DNA from: JAIQFL01 sp035295745
GTDB taxonomy: Bacteria > Acidobacteriota > Terriglobia > Bryobacterales > Bryobacteraceae
Assembly (NCBI GenBank): GCA_035295745.1
Contig: DATGIL010000057.1
Coordinates: forward strand, 62,001 to 126,000
Direction of reading: 5' to 3'
Length of the DNA stretch: 64,000 bases
The number at the start of each line of letters is the position of its first letter. The stretch's first letter is position 1. Position numbers and translations under genes: made by a program. The notes below the pieces were generated by a model. The model saw only the letters and a program-made list of their open reading frames with translations. It was not told where the DNA came from and did not search any database. Positions 1 through 8,711 of this stretch are shown here, one piece after another.

Positions 1-74
1 CGAACAAACAACCGATCGACCATGCGGTGCCGCAACTGGTGTAACGACGCTTTTTGATGCCAGTCCAATCCCAC
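1..74 (-). CDS. start of an unidentified gene, cut by window edge
   Basis: On the minus strand a GGAGGA box (81-86) sits six bases before a GTG codon at 74. An open frame of 24 codons then runs off the left edge without a stop. The predicted N-terminus begins MGLDWHQKASLHQLRHR, with no signal peptide. It lies just downstream of the amidohydrolase stop, so it is probably the next gene of the same transcription unit. Too little is visible to assign a family. Confidence 0.5.
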   Translation of the reverse strand, partial: MGLDWHQKASLHQLRHRMVDRLFV

Positions 75-90
75 GCCAACTCCTCCTGTT

Positions 91-921
91 CTACTTTCGC
101 CCCGACCCGTACGCGGCACCGTAGTGCCCGTTCCCGTTCACGCGCAGCGGCGCTCGATCCGCGTCCGTCCCGCGCCTCACCTGCCGCATCAATCGAATCG
201 CGTTGCCGCTTTCGATGAGCGACTGCTCGGCCGGAGGCAGCCCGAGCAGCCGGATTTTTCGTAACTCCAGCCCGGGATGCAGCCACGGGCCATCCGAACC
301 GAACAGAATCTTCCGCGCGCCGGCTCGCTTCACCGCTTGCACCAGGTAGTCGAATCGCCGGACTCCCGACGTGTCTGCAAACACGTTGGGATAACGAACC
401 AGCTGATCGATGACGCGCTGGTGGGCCCGCCAGTCATCCGCAAAACTTCCCAGGTGCGGTACCACGAAGCTCACGTCAGGGTATTGTGGGGCCAACATTT
501 CGACGACCTCGGCCCGCCCCGCCACGTCCACCAGCAACGGCAGGCGGAAGGCCCGGACCGCCTCACATACCTCCCGGGTGGGCATGGCGTCGTGTCCATG
601 CACCTTGACCCCGCGAAAACGCCACTGCTTTACGGCACGTTCGATCATCTCGAAAATGCGCCCGGCGTCGCGCTTCGCGTGGACAAACGCGAATCCGATC
701 AACCGGTCCGGATTCCTGGCGACAATCTTCGCCGTTTCGGCATTTCCCTTGGCGTAATCCGACTGGAACGGGGCGAATACGACGGTCCGATCGATGCCTG
801 CTGCACGCGCGCGTCGCAAGTATGCCCCCAGCGGCGCGTCGGTGTTCCACGGCGCCGTCATCCGATCGCCCTTGCCGGCATGGCAATGCCAATCAATCAC
901 CATGTGCCGCGCTCCTGGCAA
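91..921 (-). CDS. amidohydrolase-family metal-dependent hydrolase
   Basis: This is a TIM-barrel hydrolase of the amidohydrolase-2 type. The N-terminal metal motif DWHCHAG is at about residues 10-16. VKVHGHD follows at about residue 106, HLGSFADDW at about 155, and the C-terminal FGSDGPW carries the Asp expected near the last strand. There is no signal peptide, so it is cytosolic. ATG at 921 and at 903 (MVIDWH) are both possible; the second removes most of the overlap with the preceding M20 gene. The overlap suggests co-transcription and translational coupling with the dipeptidase. The substrate cannot be told; related proteins include decarboxylases and lactone or amide hydrolases. Confidence 0.8.
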   Translation of the reverse strand: MPGARHMVIDWHCHAGKGDRMTAPWNTDAPLGAYLRRARAAGIDRTVVFAPFQSDYAKGNAETAKIVARNPDRLIGFAFVHAKRDAGRIFEMIERAVKQWRFRGVKVHGHDAMPTREVCEAVRAFRLPLLVDVAGRAEVVEMLAPQYPDVSFVVPHLGSFADDWRAHQRVIDQLVRYPNVFADTSGVRRFDYLVQAVKRAGARKILFGSDGPWLHPGLELRKIRLLGLPPAEQSLIESGNAIRLMRQVRRGTDADRAPLRVNGNGHYGAAYGSGRK

Positions 922-2314
922 AGGCGCGGGAATTCCGCGTCATCATCGCGCCGGCGGCCGCTAAGAACCAGATGCACGTGGCGATGCCGTTAAAGAAATT
1001 GGGCAGATGAAACTTCTCGTTCGGGGCGTGAATTCGATTGTCCGGCAGGGCGAACCCCATCAGAACCGTGGGAATTCCCAGGATCTCGCGGAAGGTATTC
1101 ACGACGGGAACTGTGCCTCCCGAGCGGAGAAAGACCGGTGCGGTGCCGAAACCCTTGCGCAAGGCGAAGGCCGCGGCGCGGACCGACGGGTGGTCGCGCT
1201 CGACCAGTGCCGGCCGTGCACTCGAAATCACCCGAACCATCGATTGCACGGCAGGCGGCGTGATGCGCTCGATATACCGTCGGAACAGGTGCGCCACCTC
1301 TTCCGGGTCCTGGTCAGGAACCAGCCGAAAGGTAAACTTCGCTGCGGCGCGAGCCGGTATGATCGTCTTGAATCCGGCTCCCTGATATCCCCCCACGATG
1401 CCGTGCACGCTCAGAGACGGGCGCACGGTGGTCCGTTCATACAGGCTATAGCCGTGTTCCCCCCAACCCTGTCCCACGTGCGCGTCCTGAAGGATCTTCT
1501 CGTCCGATGGTCCGACGCGGGCCATATACTCGCGCTCCCCTGCGCTCCACGTTCGAATGGCGTCATAGAAACCGGGAATAGCAATGCGGCCACGCGCATC
1601 GTGCAGCCTGGTGATCATCTCGCAGAGAGCCTGCAGCGGATTGTGCACCGCGCCCCCAAAATTGCCCGAATGGAGATCGCTCTTCGGGCCGTGCACTTCC
1701 AATTCGATGAGCAGCGCACCTCTTTGTGAATAGCCAATCGCCGGCTGGCCGGGCGCGAGCATCCGCGTATCCGACATTACGGCGGCATTGGCGCGGAGCA
1801 GGTCTTTGTTCCCAGCGACGAAAGCCGCCAGGTGCGGACTGTCGACCTCCTCTTCGCCCTCAAACAGGCACTTCACGTTAACCGGGAGCGCACGCTCACT
1901 TTGCAGATAGCTCTCGAGCGCCTTCACGTACGTGAAGAGCTGCCCCTTGTCGTCGCATGTGCCGCGTCCGTAGAGATCGTTCCCGCGGACCTGCGGGCGA
2001 AAGGGCGGCGTCCGCCATTCACTCAGAGGATCCACCGGCATCACGTCGTAGTGGCCGTAGATCAGCACCGTCGGACGATCGATCGCTCGCTGCCATGAGC
2101 CATAGACAATCGGATGGCCTGCCGTCGGGCCGATTTTGACGGTTTCCAGCCCCGCACGCTGCAGCCGGCCAGCGAGCCAGTTGGCACACCTTTTTACGGC
2201 AGTCCCGTACTGCGCCTGCGAGCTGATACTCGGAAATCGGACGAACTCCTTCAGTTCCGCCAGAAAGCGCGGGCGATTCCGCCGGGCATATTCGAGGACG
2301 CGAACGGGTGCCAT
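893..2314 (-). CDS. M20-family dipeptidase / metallopeptidase
   Basis: This 473-residue protein has the M20/M25/M40 layout. The first motif reads VLIYGHYDVMPVD (His ligand and nearby Asp), followed by GRGTCDDKGQ with the bridging Asp. The pair FEGEEEVDSPH supplies the catalytic Glu, and a dimerisation domain lies between about residues 200 and 310. The last His ligand is probably in the NRIHAPNEKFHLPNF segment. It lacks a signal peptide and should act in the cytoplasm on dipeptides or acylated amino acids. The 29-base overlap with the following amidohydrolase points to one operon. It starts 46 bases after the hypothetical gene upstream, so it may belong to the larger minus-strand run. Confidence 0.88.
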   Translation of the reverse strand: MAPVRVLEYARRNRPRFLAELKEFVRFPSISSQAQYGTAVKRCANWLAGRLQRAGLETVKIGPTAGHPIVYGSWQRAIDRPTVLIYGHYDVMPVDPLSEWRTPPFRPQVRGNDLYGRGTCDDKGQLFTYVKALESYLQSERALPVNVKCLFEGEEEVDSPHLAAFVAGNKDLLRANAAVMSDTRMLAPGQPAIGYSQRGALLIELEVHGPKSDLHSGNFGGAVHNPLQALCEMITRLHDARGRIAIPGFYDAIRTWSAGEREYMARVGPSDEKILQDAHVGQGWGEHGYSLYERTTVRPSLSVHGIVGGYQGAGFKTIIPARAAAKFTFRLVPDQDPEEVAHLFRRYIERITPPAVQSMVRVISSARPALVERDHPSVRAAAFALRKGFGTAPVFLRSGGTVPVVNTFREILGIPTVLMGFALPDNRIHAPNEKFHLPNFFNGIATCIWFLAAAGAMMTRNSRAFARSAAHGD

Positions 2315-2360
2315 GGCCTTGGTTGCTCACGGTCCTGGACTCGCATCAACTGCGCCCGGC

Positions 2361-3527
2361 TCAAAACTCCATTTCGAACTCCCGTTCCGCCGGGTGCTTG
2401 CCCATGGTCTTGGTTTTGCCATTGGTGCGCGTCGGGGTCGGCGACGACTGATCCCACGGCAGCACACGGTGGGATGCCGGCCGGCCCGCAAGGCCCATCG
2501 CCTGGGCGCTGGTGAGCCACTCTTCGGATTGTTCGGCAATCTCGAGCAGCAAGGTTTCGAATTGCGCCCGCGTGGTCTGCAGGATGTGCGGTTGCGCAAG
2601 CCAGCGCAGCACCTCTCGCCCGGTGACACCCATTCGCTGCCGCGGCGAAGTGACCAGGCGCTCGTTGAAGTACCGGATCAGCACCTCCTCCAACACGTCC
2701 CAGGCGTTGTCGGCGCCAAAAAGGCGCTTGACGTCTTCGGCGTTGAGAATCTTGAAAGACTCTTCGAGCAACTGCAGAACTTCCACGCGCAGTACGTTGA
2801 GATGGCCGAATGACAGCCACTTCAGGTTGTTGCGCAGGTCCAGCCCGGCGCGCCGCACAATCGCGATCGATCCAAAGCTCGGGTCGTATGCGCGCTCGCG
2901 AATCACGTCGGAGATTCGTTTGTCGCGCCAGAACAAGGTGACTTGGTGGACGAAGTGCGCGAACAGCTTGTGAAAATCGGTGTTGGCGCGCGAACCGGTG
3001 GGAACCTGGCCGCCGCCGTAGTTGAAGACGCGCTTGTAGGCGGCGATCCGGTCGCGCTGGGTGTAGCGTAGCACCTCGCGCCGGTCGAACTGGTACAAAG
3101 CGTAGGCGCCGGGACCGCCCGATAGACGAACTGTGCCCGCCCGGAACAATTCCTGCAATTTCTGTACGGCGCGAAAGACCCCGATCTTCTCGTGCTGCCA
3201 CAGGTAATACATGTCGCCGACCGCAATGATGCGCTCGGAGGTGATGGTCTCGTCGTAAGGCTCGACGCCCGACGGTATCCGGGTCTGCCCAAGCTGGCTG
3301 GCCGCATCCGGACCGACGCCCGCCAATTGCGCCAGGCCTTTGTCGGGCGGAAGAGGCGCCTTACGATCGTCGGCCACCACCGACTGCAGCATGTCGTCGA
3401 TCTGTTTCGTCAACGCGTCGGCAAGCTGAGGGTTCGAGATGAGATCAGCCGAGAGGCGGCTCGTCACCGTCTCTCGCAGAGCTGCTATCCGGTCATATAG
3501 TGACTGATAATCCTTCTCCGTTGCCAT
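2361..3527 (-). CDS. uncharacterised helical protein of the acidic-repeat cluster
   Basis: This 388-residue protein matches no family I recognise. It is predicted to be almost entirely alpha-helical and has no signal peptide or membrane segment. The N-terminal 45 residues look coiled-coil-like. The middle (about 95-290) is rich in aromatic and charged residues, with phrases such as MYYLWQHEKIGVFRAVQKL and RYTQRDRIAAYKRVFNYGGG. The C-terminus is Lys/Glu-rich and Pro/Thr-rich. A GGAGA box lies seven bases before the ATG at 3527. It follows the large CnaB-like protein by 59 bases on the same strand, so a role in the same undefined assembly is the simplest inference. Confidence 0.8.
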   Translation of the reverse strand: MATEKDYQSLYDRIAALRETVTSRLSADLISNPQLADALTKQIDDMLQSVVADDRKAPLPPDKGLAQLAGVGPDAASQLGQTRIPSGVEPYDETITSERIIAVGDMYYLWQHEKIGVFRAVQKLQELFRAGTVRLSGGPGAYALYQFDRREVLRYTQRDRIAAYKRVFNYGGGQVPTGSRANTDFHKLFAHFVHQVTLFWRDKRISDVIRERAYDPSFGSIAIVRRAGLDLRNNLKWLSFGHLNVLRVEVLQLLEESFKILNAEDVKRLFGADNAWDVLEEVLIRYFNERLVTSPRQRMGVTGREVLRWLAQPHILQTTRAQFETLLLEIAEQSEEWLTSAQAMGLAGRPASHRVLPWDQSSPTPTRTNGKTKTMGKHPAEREFEMEF

Positions 3528-3586
3528 GGATCCGTCTCCTCATTTCATCGATCACTGTTCCATCCCGGTTTGTTGCAGCCGGTGCA

Positions 3587-6500
3587 CTATATCCCAAGCT
3601 TCTTCTCGATGGCCCGCAACGCGGACTCGATATGGTCCAGCCGGTTCTGCGAGACTTCGGCCGGGAACTGCGGTTCCGGCACCTGGAATGCCAGCCGGTA
3701 TGCCTCGTCCAGCCCATCCGCCAGCAGCAAAATGGCTCTTTGCACGCGCGGCGTGTGATATCCGGGCGGCAGTCCTCGCGCCAGGTCTCTGGCGATCGTC
3801 GTCCGCCGGTTTGCCAATTCGAGTGCGCCGTGTACCAGGCGGCGTAGCCTGTTCGTCGAAGCTCTAAACGATTCCAGCCCGTCCTTGCCGGCATCCTGCA
3901 ATAGCTGCGGCAGTTCTTCCGAAGCCGACCGGTTGACCCAGTCCAGCAGCTCGGCAATGAAGAGCCCCGACGTTTCCTTCGGAAAAATGATCGTCTCGGG
4001 AACCCTTTCCGCAGTGGGAACGGTCACCGGGAGACCGGCGAAGTTGAGCTGGGCGGTCTGCCGTTCGGCGTCGGTGACGAACACCGAATCCATCGTGAAG
4101 TAGGCGTCCTGCACTCCCTGCGCCACCACGTCGAGAGCCCGCGAGATTAGCACGAGTTGCGTTCCGAAGAACGGCTCGAAGCCCTTCTTGACGCCATTGC
4201 GGATGAAGAAGCTCTTATCGTGATTCCAGCTTTGCTTGAGCCCGATCACGTAGTCGACGAGGATGATGTAGTTCGTCAGATTCTGTTCATCATCAACCGT
4301 GGTGACGAAGCGGCGCTCAAGTCCGAATCTCTGTCTCACCAGTCCCAGACTGGCCTCCCGCGGCACGCTCTCGGGATTCGTCGGGTCTCCCGGACCGAGG
4401 AGGAGATGGAACATCTCATCCACGCGCGAAACCCGCGGACCGCCCACGATGCCGAACTCATCCACGAGTGCGGAGAATTGGCTACGCACGACGGCCTGCA
4501 CGGTGGCCAGATCCTCCGCCTCGACATAAGGAATTAGGGGATAGAGGCCGTCCAGCAAGGGCATGGATTGGTCGAGCGCGACCTTGGCGCGCGTATAGAT
4601 GCTGGCCTGCGCGCCGGTCACCGCGCCCATGTCGGTTTGCACGGTGTAACTGCGCGGCGTCCATGTGAATTCTGTGTGCCCTTCCACGTCTTTGAGGTCA
4701 AATGCCTGGTTCAGTGCGCCGACGAAGCCTTTGGGATCGTCGGATTTGGTTCGCCAGCTCAGTACCTCGCGGATGGCACGGTCCGCAGTCACGCCCAGTT
4801 CCGACGAGCCGCCGATTCGGCCGGGCGATGCCGGACGAGTCGCCGACGCAGGTCCTCCCGCGGGCACTTCCTCGGTGAGCACCGGATACGACTGCAGATC
4901 GGAGACCGACTCGCGAACATCCGCGTCCCGCGGCCCCATGCCGCCCGAACCTGAAGGCCGAGGATGGGCATCCGGGCCAGGAGGCTCAGTGAAGAGCTGT
5001 GCGCTGATCTCCTTAATCGAATTCACCGAAGCCTGGAACCGGTTCACGGGAAAACCGCCCGAGGTGTGAGGAACCACGTAATAGACGCCGGCAACCGGCG
5101 CGATCCACTCGTAGTACCCAGTCTGGTCGGTCTGTAGCTTGGCCTGCACATTGCCTGCGTTGTCCTGAATGTCCACGCGCAGAAAGGCCAGCGGTTTGCC
5201 ATCGGGCCCGGTGAAGGTGCCGATGATCTTGTGCACTTCGGGCGTCAACTGGAACGTCGGACCCGCTACCGGCGCCCCACTGGAAACCGACACGACCTGC
5301 CCGGCCTGGGCCGATTCTGGTACCTCCCAGTCGCTGCCATCATGCGCTCTCACTACTTCGCTCTCCACACTCACGGTGTAGATCCCTGGCACGACGTCGA
5401 GGAACTGATACTGGCCGGCATGGTCGGTGGTCGCAGTCCTGGGAAGACTCCCCGTTGCGGACGACGTCAGCGTCACGGTGATGCCCACGAGCGCGGCACC
5501 CCGAAGGTTGATCACGCTGCCCAGGATTCTGCCGAGACTCGGCCTATAAAGAAATTCCACCACGTGATCCTCCTGACCAGGCCCCAGAATATGATGGTGC
5601 ACGCCGCCCGCGGGATTGACCAGATCGATCGCCTGTCCTTGGAATGCGGTGGGACCGGAAGCCACAATCGTGTAGTCGGAAGCAGGCAGACCGGAAAACA
5701 GCCCGGGTACCGCGCCGCTGGTAGTCAGCGAGCGGAGTACGTCGCCGCTGGCGCTCAAGCCGCGGTAGAGCGAAAAAGTGACGCCGGGGAGAGGGGTGAC
5801 CACAGTCTTCCCGTGCACCTGCTGGGCGAGCCGCGCGATGATCTGAAAACCTCCCAGCCGCTCTACATATTGGATAGGAACTTCATAGATCTGGCCAGGA
5901 TCGGTACGCACCGCGATCGGCCCGCTATCGGGAAGAACCAGGATGCGATTACCCGCCCGGATGGGCGAACGAGGCGAGATGGTGATGCAGCCGAGCCGCG
6001 TGATTTCTTTTTCGAAACAGCCGTCGTTGTTGGTCTTAACGCAATCGAGCGGCTGGTCGCCCATGGTGAAGACCACCGGTACGTTGTTGATGCGCCGTTG
6101 TCCCGCGGGGTCGCCATTTCGATTGGCGTCCAGATAGGTGAAGCCTTTGATGGTTGCCGGCAGAGGCTGGAATCCCAGTCCGACGATCTCCTCGGCTCGA
6201 GCGATCACGTGAATTGGAAATTCGTTGGGCTCGCGGGAAGCCAGCGGCCTTTCGTCTTTCCCTAGAAACGTCACGGGCCCTTTGTAAGATCCCTTAACCG
6301 CAGCCGTGACCCAGTAACGCCCAACAGCGATGTCGCGCCACATCACGACGCCGAGGCTGCTGGTCCGCCGCGAATCCACAAAGCCCGTCGCAGAGTAGAG
6401 AATCACCTCCACATTGGCGAGCAGTTCGTCTTCCGCGCGATAGGGCCCTTCCGAATCGCAATCACCATAAGCCCAAACCTTGACGGAAAGCGCCCCGGCG

Positions 6501-6736
6501 CACTCCGCGTCCTCCGCGTTGAGCGGCTCCGGCGGTTCACAGGGAGCGGGCAGGCACCGTGGCGGCTCACAGTATCCTTTGGTTCCACCCTGACCGGCAG
6601 AGCTCTGCGAAGAGTATTGCATAGCGGCGGGTTCGTCAGCCATCAGCGGCTCGGGATGCGGCGGAGTGTGTGGCTCGACGCTGCCTCCGGGACTGATTCC
6701 CGGCTTCGATGGCGGATTTTTGCTTTTCTCAGACAT
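3587..6736 (-). CDS. large CnaB-like multidomain protein without signal peptide
   Basis: About 1049 residues. I chose the ATG at 6736 (MSEKSKNPP) because a GGAGG box precedes it by six bases; the frame also opens upstream at 6775. The first 70 residues are Pro-rich and disordered. From about 75 to 610 there are several beta-sandwich modules of the CnaB/SdrD-B or carboxypeptidase-regulatory kind, recognisable by phrases like GYTYLDANRNGD-type and TDHAGQYQFLDVVPGIYTV. From about 640 to the end the protein is helical and unrecognised. CnaB-like domains usually belong to exported proteins, yet no Sec or Tat signal is visible. It may be exported with its neighbours by another route or be part of a particle. 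Confidence 0.85.
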   Translation of the reverse strand: MSEKSKNPPSKPGISPGGSVEPHTPPHPEPLMADEPAAMQYSSQSSAGQGGTKGYCEPPRCLPAPCEPPEPLNAEDAECAGALSVKVWAYGDCDSEGPYRAEDELLANVEVILYSATGFVDSRRTSSLGVVMWRDIAVGRYWVTAAVKGSYKGPVTFLGKDERPLASREPNEFPIHVIARAEEIVGLGFQPLPATIKGFTYLDANRNGDPAGQRRINNVPVVFTMGDQPLDCVKTNNDGCFEKEITRLGCITISPRSPIRAGNRILVLPDSGPIAVRTDPGQIYEVPIQYVERLGGFQIIARLAQQVHGKTVVTPLPGVTFSLYRGLSASGDVLRSLTTSGAVPGLFSGLPASDYTIVASGPTAFQGQAIDLVNPAGGVHHHILGPGQEDHVVEFLYRPSLGRILGSVINLRGAALVGITVTLTSSATGSLPRTATTDHAGQYQFLDVVPGIYTVSVESEVVRAHDGSDWEVPESAQAGQVVSVSSGAPVAGPTFQLTPEVHKIIGTFTGPDGKPLAFLRVDIQDNAGNVQAKLQTDQTGYYEWIAPVAGVYYVVPHTSGGFPVNRFQASVNSIKEISAQLFTEPPGPDAHPRPSGSGGMGPRDADVRESVSDLQSYPVLTEEVPAGGPASATRPASPGRIGGSSELGVTADRAIREVLSWRTKSDDPKGFVGALNQAFDLKDVEGHTEFTWTPRSYTVQTDMGAVTGAQASIYTRAKVALDQSMPLLDGLYPLIPYVEAEDLATVQAVVRSQFSALVDEFGIVGGPRVSRVDEMFHLLLGPGDPTNPESVPREASLGLVRQRFGLERRFVTTVDDEQNLTNYIILVDYVIGLKQSWNHDKSFFIRNGVKKGFEPFFGTQLVLISRALDVVAQGVQDAYFTMDSVFVTDAERQTAQLNFAGLPVTVPTAERVPETIIFPKETSGLFIAELLDWVNRSASEELPQLLQDAGKDGLESFRASTNRLRRLVHGALELANRRTTIARDLARGLPPGYHTPRVQRAILLLADGLDEAYRLAFQVPEPQFPAEVSQNRLDHIESALRAIEKKLGI

Positions 6737-6802
6737 GTAAGCCTCCGGTAAACCCTTTCTGCGTGGATTGAACAAATTCAGCAGATGCCTAAACCCGTTC
6801 TT

Positions 6803-7357
6803 TCACGGCGCCACCGTTTCCGCATCGTGAAGCGGCGCCGCGATTTTCTGCCCGATATTCGTGGTGTGCACCGAAACCGAGGTCATTCCCACGCGCTCGG
6901 CGATCTCCTGCCAGCACGCGGCCAAGGCCTTGCGAGAGCCATCCATCGGGTTTCGGCACTCCTCGATGCCCTGCTTCGCGCTGTTCGACCAGGGTACCCA
7001 CTCGCCTTTGCGCTCCATTCCCAGCGTGGCCAGATCCCTGAGCTTCTCGTAAGAAACCAGGTCGGACGCGAACTCCAACTCAATGCGATGGAAGCGTTCC
7101 TGGCAAACGGTGAGGGCCCGGCGGGCGCCATCCAAATCCTTGGAGTGCTCGACAGCCTTATGCGCCGAGCGGGCCGCTTTGAGCGACTCATCCAGCAGGC
7201 CCATCAGGTCGAGAATTGTGTCTTCCAGCTGGTCTACCAGCGCCGCCTGGCCGCGGACCGGTTTATCCTCGACCACCGTCAGTCGAAGCGCCACCATCGT
7301 GTCATTCACTTTTCGAAGCTCGCTGACCAATTCGCGGAATGTCGCTTCTAACGCCAT
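6803..7357 (-). CDS. uncharacterised small helical protein
   Basis: This 184-residue protein is predicted to be a long helical bundle. Heptad-like stretches cover about residues 1-110 (FRELVSELRKVNDTMVALR and QLEDTILDLMGLLDESLK). No signal peptide, membrane segment or known motif is visible. A GGAGA box lies seven bases before the ATG. It begins only four bases after the stop of the predicted metallopeptidase, and is followed 66 bases later by the CnaB-like protein. Its place between them suggests a chaperone, adaptor or structural role, but this is inference from context only. Confidence 0.78.
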   Translation of the reverse strand: MALEATFRELVSELRKVNDTMVALRLTVVEDKPVRGQAALVDQLEDTILDLMGLLDESLKAARSAHKAVEHSKDLDGARRALTVCQERFHRIELEFASDLVSYEKLRDLATLGMERKGEWVPWSNSAKQGIEECRNPMDGSRKALAACWQEIAERVGMTSVSVHTTNIGQKIAAPLHDAETVAP

Positions 7358-7361
7358 GACG

Positions 7362-8705
7362 TCATCTCCTCACGATCTCTTGATAGAACTTTTCTGTGAT
7401 CACACGGGGCGGCGCCAGCTTGCGGTTTAGCGCCACGCGGCTGGCCGCGATCAGGTAGCGGCCCGGGATGATTCCGGGGTCTACGCCGGCCGCCAACCGT
7501 CCAGCCGCCTCCTCCACCATCTGTCGATCCTTCTTTTGAAACCGCACCACCTGCGCCAGTGATTTGCCCCCCAGCGTCTTAAATGGCTGGAAGCACATGG
7601 CGTCCACTGCATGCGCACAGGCTTCTGGAAACGTCTTCAGAACCCGCTCCGGGATATTGCCTGCCCGCGGGTTGGAGTAGATCCTGGTCCACGCTTTGCG
7701 ATATTGCTCCGCCTCGTCAGTGAATCCCATCCGCTTCAGCAATTCCACGCTGATGAGCGTGCGCAGATACGGTGTGGGATGTACTCCGCGCGGATTGAAC
7801 CCGAACACCAGGGCAGGCGTACGCCCGACTACGTCCATCAGAGATCCTAGAACTTCCGGGCCACCCAGCAGGAGCGCGTTCATATCCGCAAACATTTCGC
7901 GATTCCACCGGGTCCACAACCGCGTCACGGCGGTCCCCATCCCTGCCTTCAGAAGCCGCCGCGCCATACTTCGGGGTACGTCTTTGCTCAGCCCTAATTC
8001 GGTCTGCAGATTGTGACTTACTTCGTGCATCACCGCTCCCAGTGTCCAGGGGTTGATCAGCCGGTGATACGGCAACTGGACGAGCGGGAACGGGTTGAGT
8101 TGGCGGCCCAGTTTCTTCAGGGCGATGCCCCGGCGAATCGTAGATGGCGCAAATCCCGTGCGCATGAAGCAAAATGGCGGCGGAGCGGGTATCGATTTCG
8201 CGGTCCCCAGATTCGCGTAGACCGCCTGATAACAGTCCGTGGCAATGCGGTCACAACTGAGCAGCCAGTCGCCGTAAGGCTGGGACTGCCGCTGGCCGAA
8301 GAGCTCAAAGTAGAAATCCCAGATCTTCTCAATGCCTTGCACCCAGCGATGCGCCCTGTCTTTGCGTACCACCAGACGTTGCAGGCGTGAAGATTCTGGC
8401 TCCGCAATGGCAGCGGCGGCCGCATCCGTCACGCTCTTCGACATCTTCAGCAGGCCGCCCCGCAGTTGCGAGATCAGACGGTTCACGGCCTGCACGTGGC
8501 CTTCGGTCGGCGCGGCCGGTCCGGTTCCGAACTCTTCTCTTCGGAACGGCCGTAGTGCCGTAGCGTGGCGGTTGACGTTGAGAGCTTGCGCGCGCAGCCA
8601 CGCCGGCAGTACGGGCGGTCCCACGCTTGCGGTTTTCAACGGCTCCCGCGGCGGCGGATCCTCGGGGTTGCCCTCGAGGACAACGTTTTGGGGCAGGGTG
8701 GCCAT
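7362..8705 (-). CDS. predicted zinc metallopeptidase (HEVSH, gluzincin-like)
   Basis: 447 residues. It carries a clear HExxH motif, H227-E228-V-S-H231, in the context LGAVMHEVSHNLQTELG. About 39 residues later NREMFADMNALLLGG offers E270 as a third zinc ligand, the spacing seen in gluzincins. Further on, NPRGVHPTPYLR resembles the conserved His-Pro/Arg stretch in M48-type families. There is no signal peptide or membrane segment, and the N-terminal 60 residues are Pro-rich. It starts six bases after the acidic-repeat protein stop. I infer that it processes the charge-segregated proteins encoded upstream, but it could have lost activity. I cannot place it in a named MEROPS family. Confidence 0.75.
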   Translation of the reverse strand: MATLPQNVVLEGNPEDPPPREPLKTASVGPPVLPAWLRAQALNVNRHATALRPFRREEFGTGPAAPTEGHVQAVNRLISQLRGGLLKMSKSVTDAAAAAIAEPESSRLQRLVVRKDRAHRWVQGIEKIWDFYFELFGQRQSQPYGDWLLSCDRIATDCYQAVYANLGTAKSIPAPPPFCFMRTGFAPSTIRRGIALKKLGRQLNPFPLVQLPYHRLINPWTLGAVMHEVSHNLQTELGLSKDVPRSMARRLLKAGMGTAVTRLWTRWNREMFADMNALLLGGPEVLGSLMDVVGRTPALVFGFNPRGVHPTPYLRTLISVELLKRMGFTDEAEQYRKAWTRIYSNPRAGNIPERVLKTFPEACAHAVDAMCFQPFKTLGGKSLAQVVRFQKKDRQMVEEAAGRLAAGVDPGIIPGRYLIAASRVALNRKLAPPRVITEKFYQEIVRR

Positions 8706-8711
8706 GGCCGG

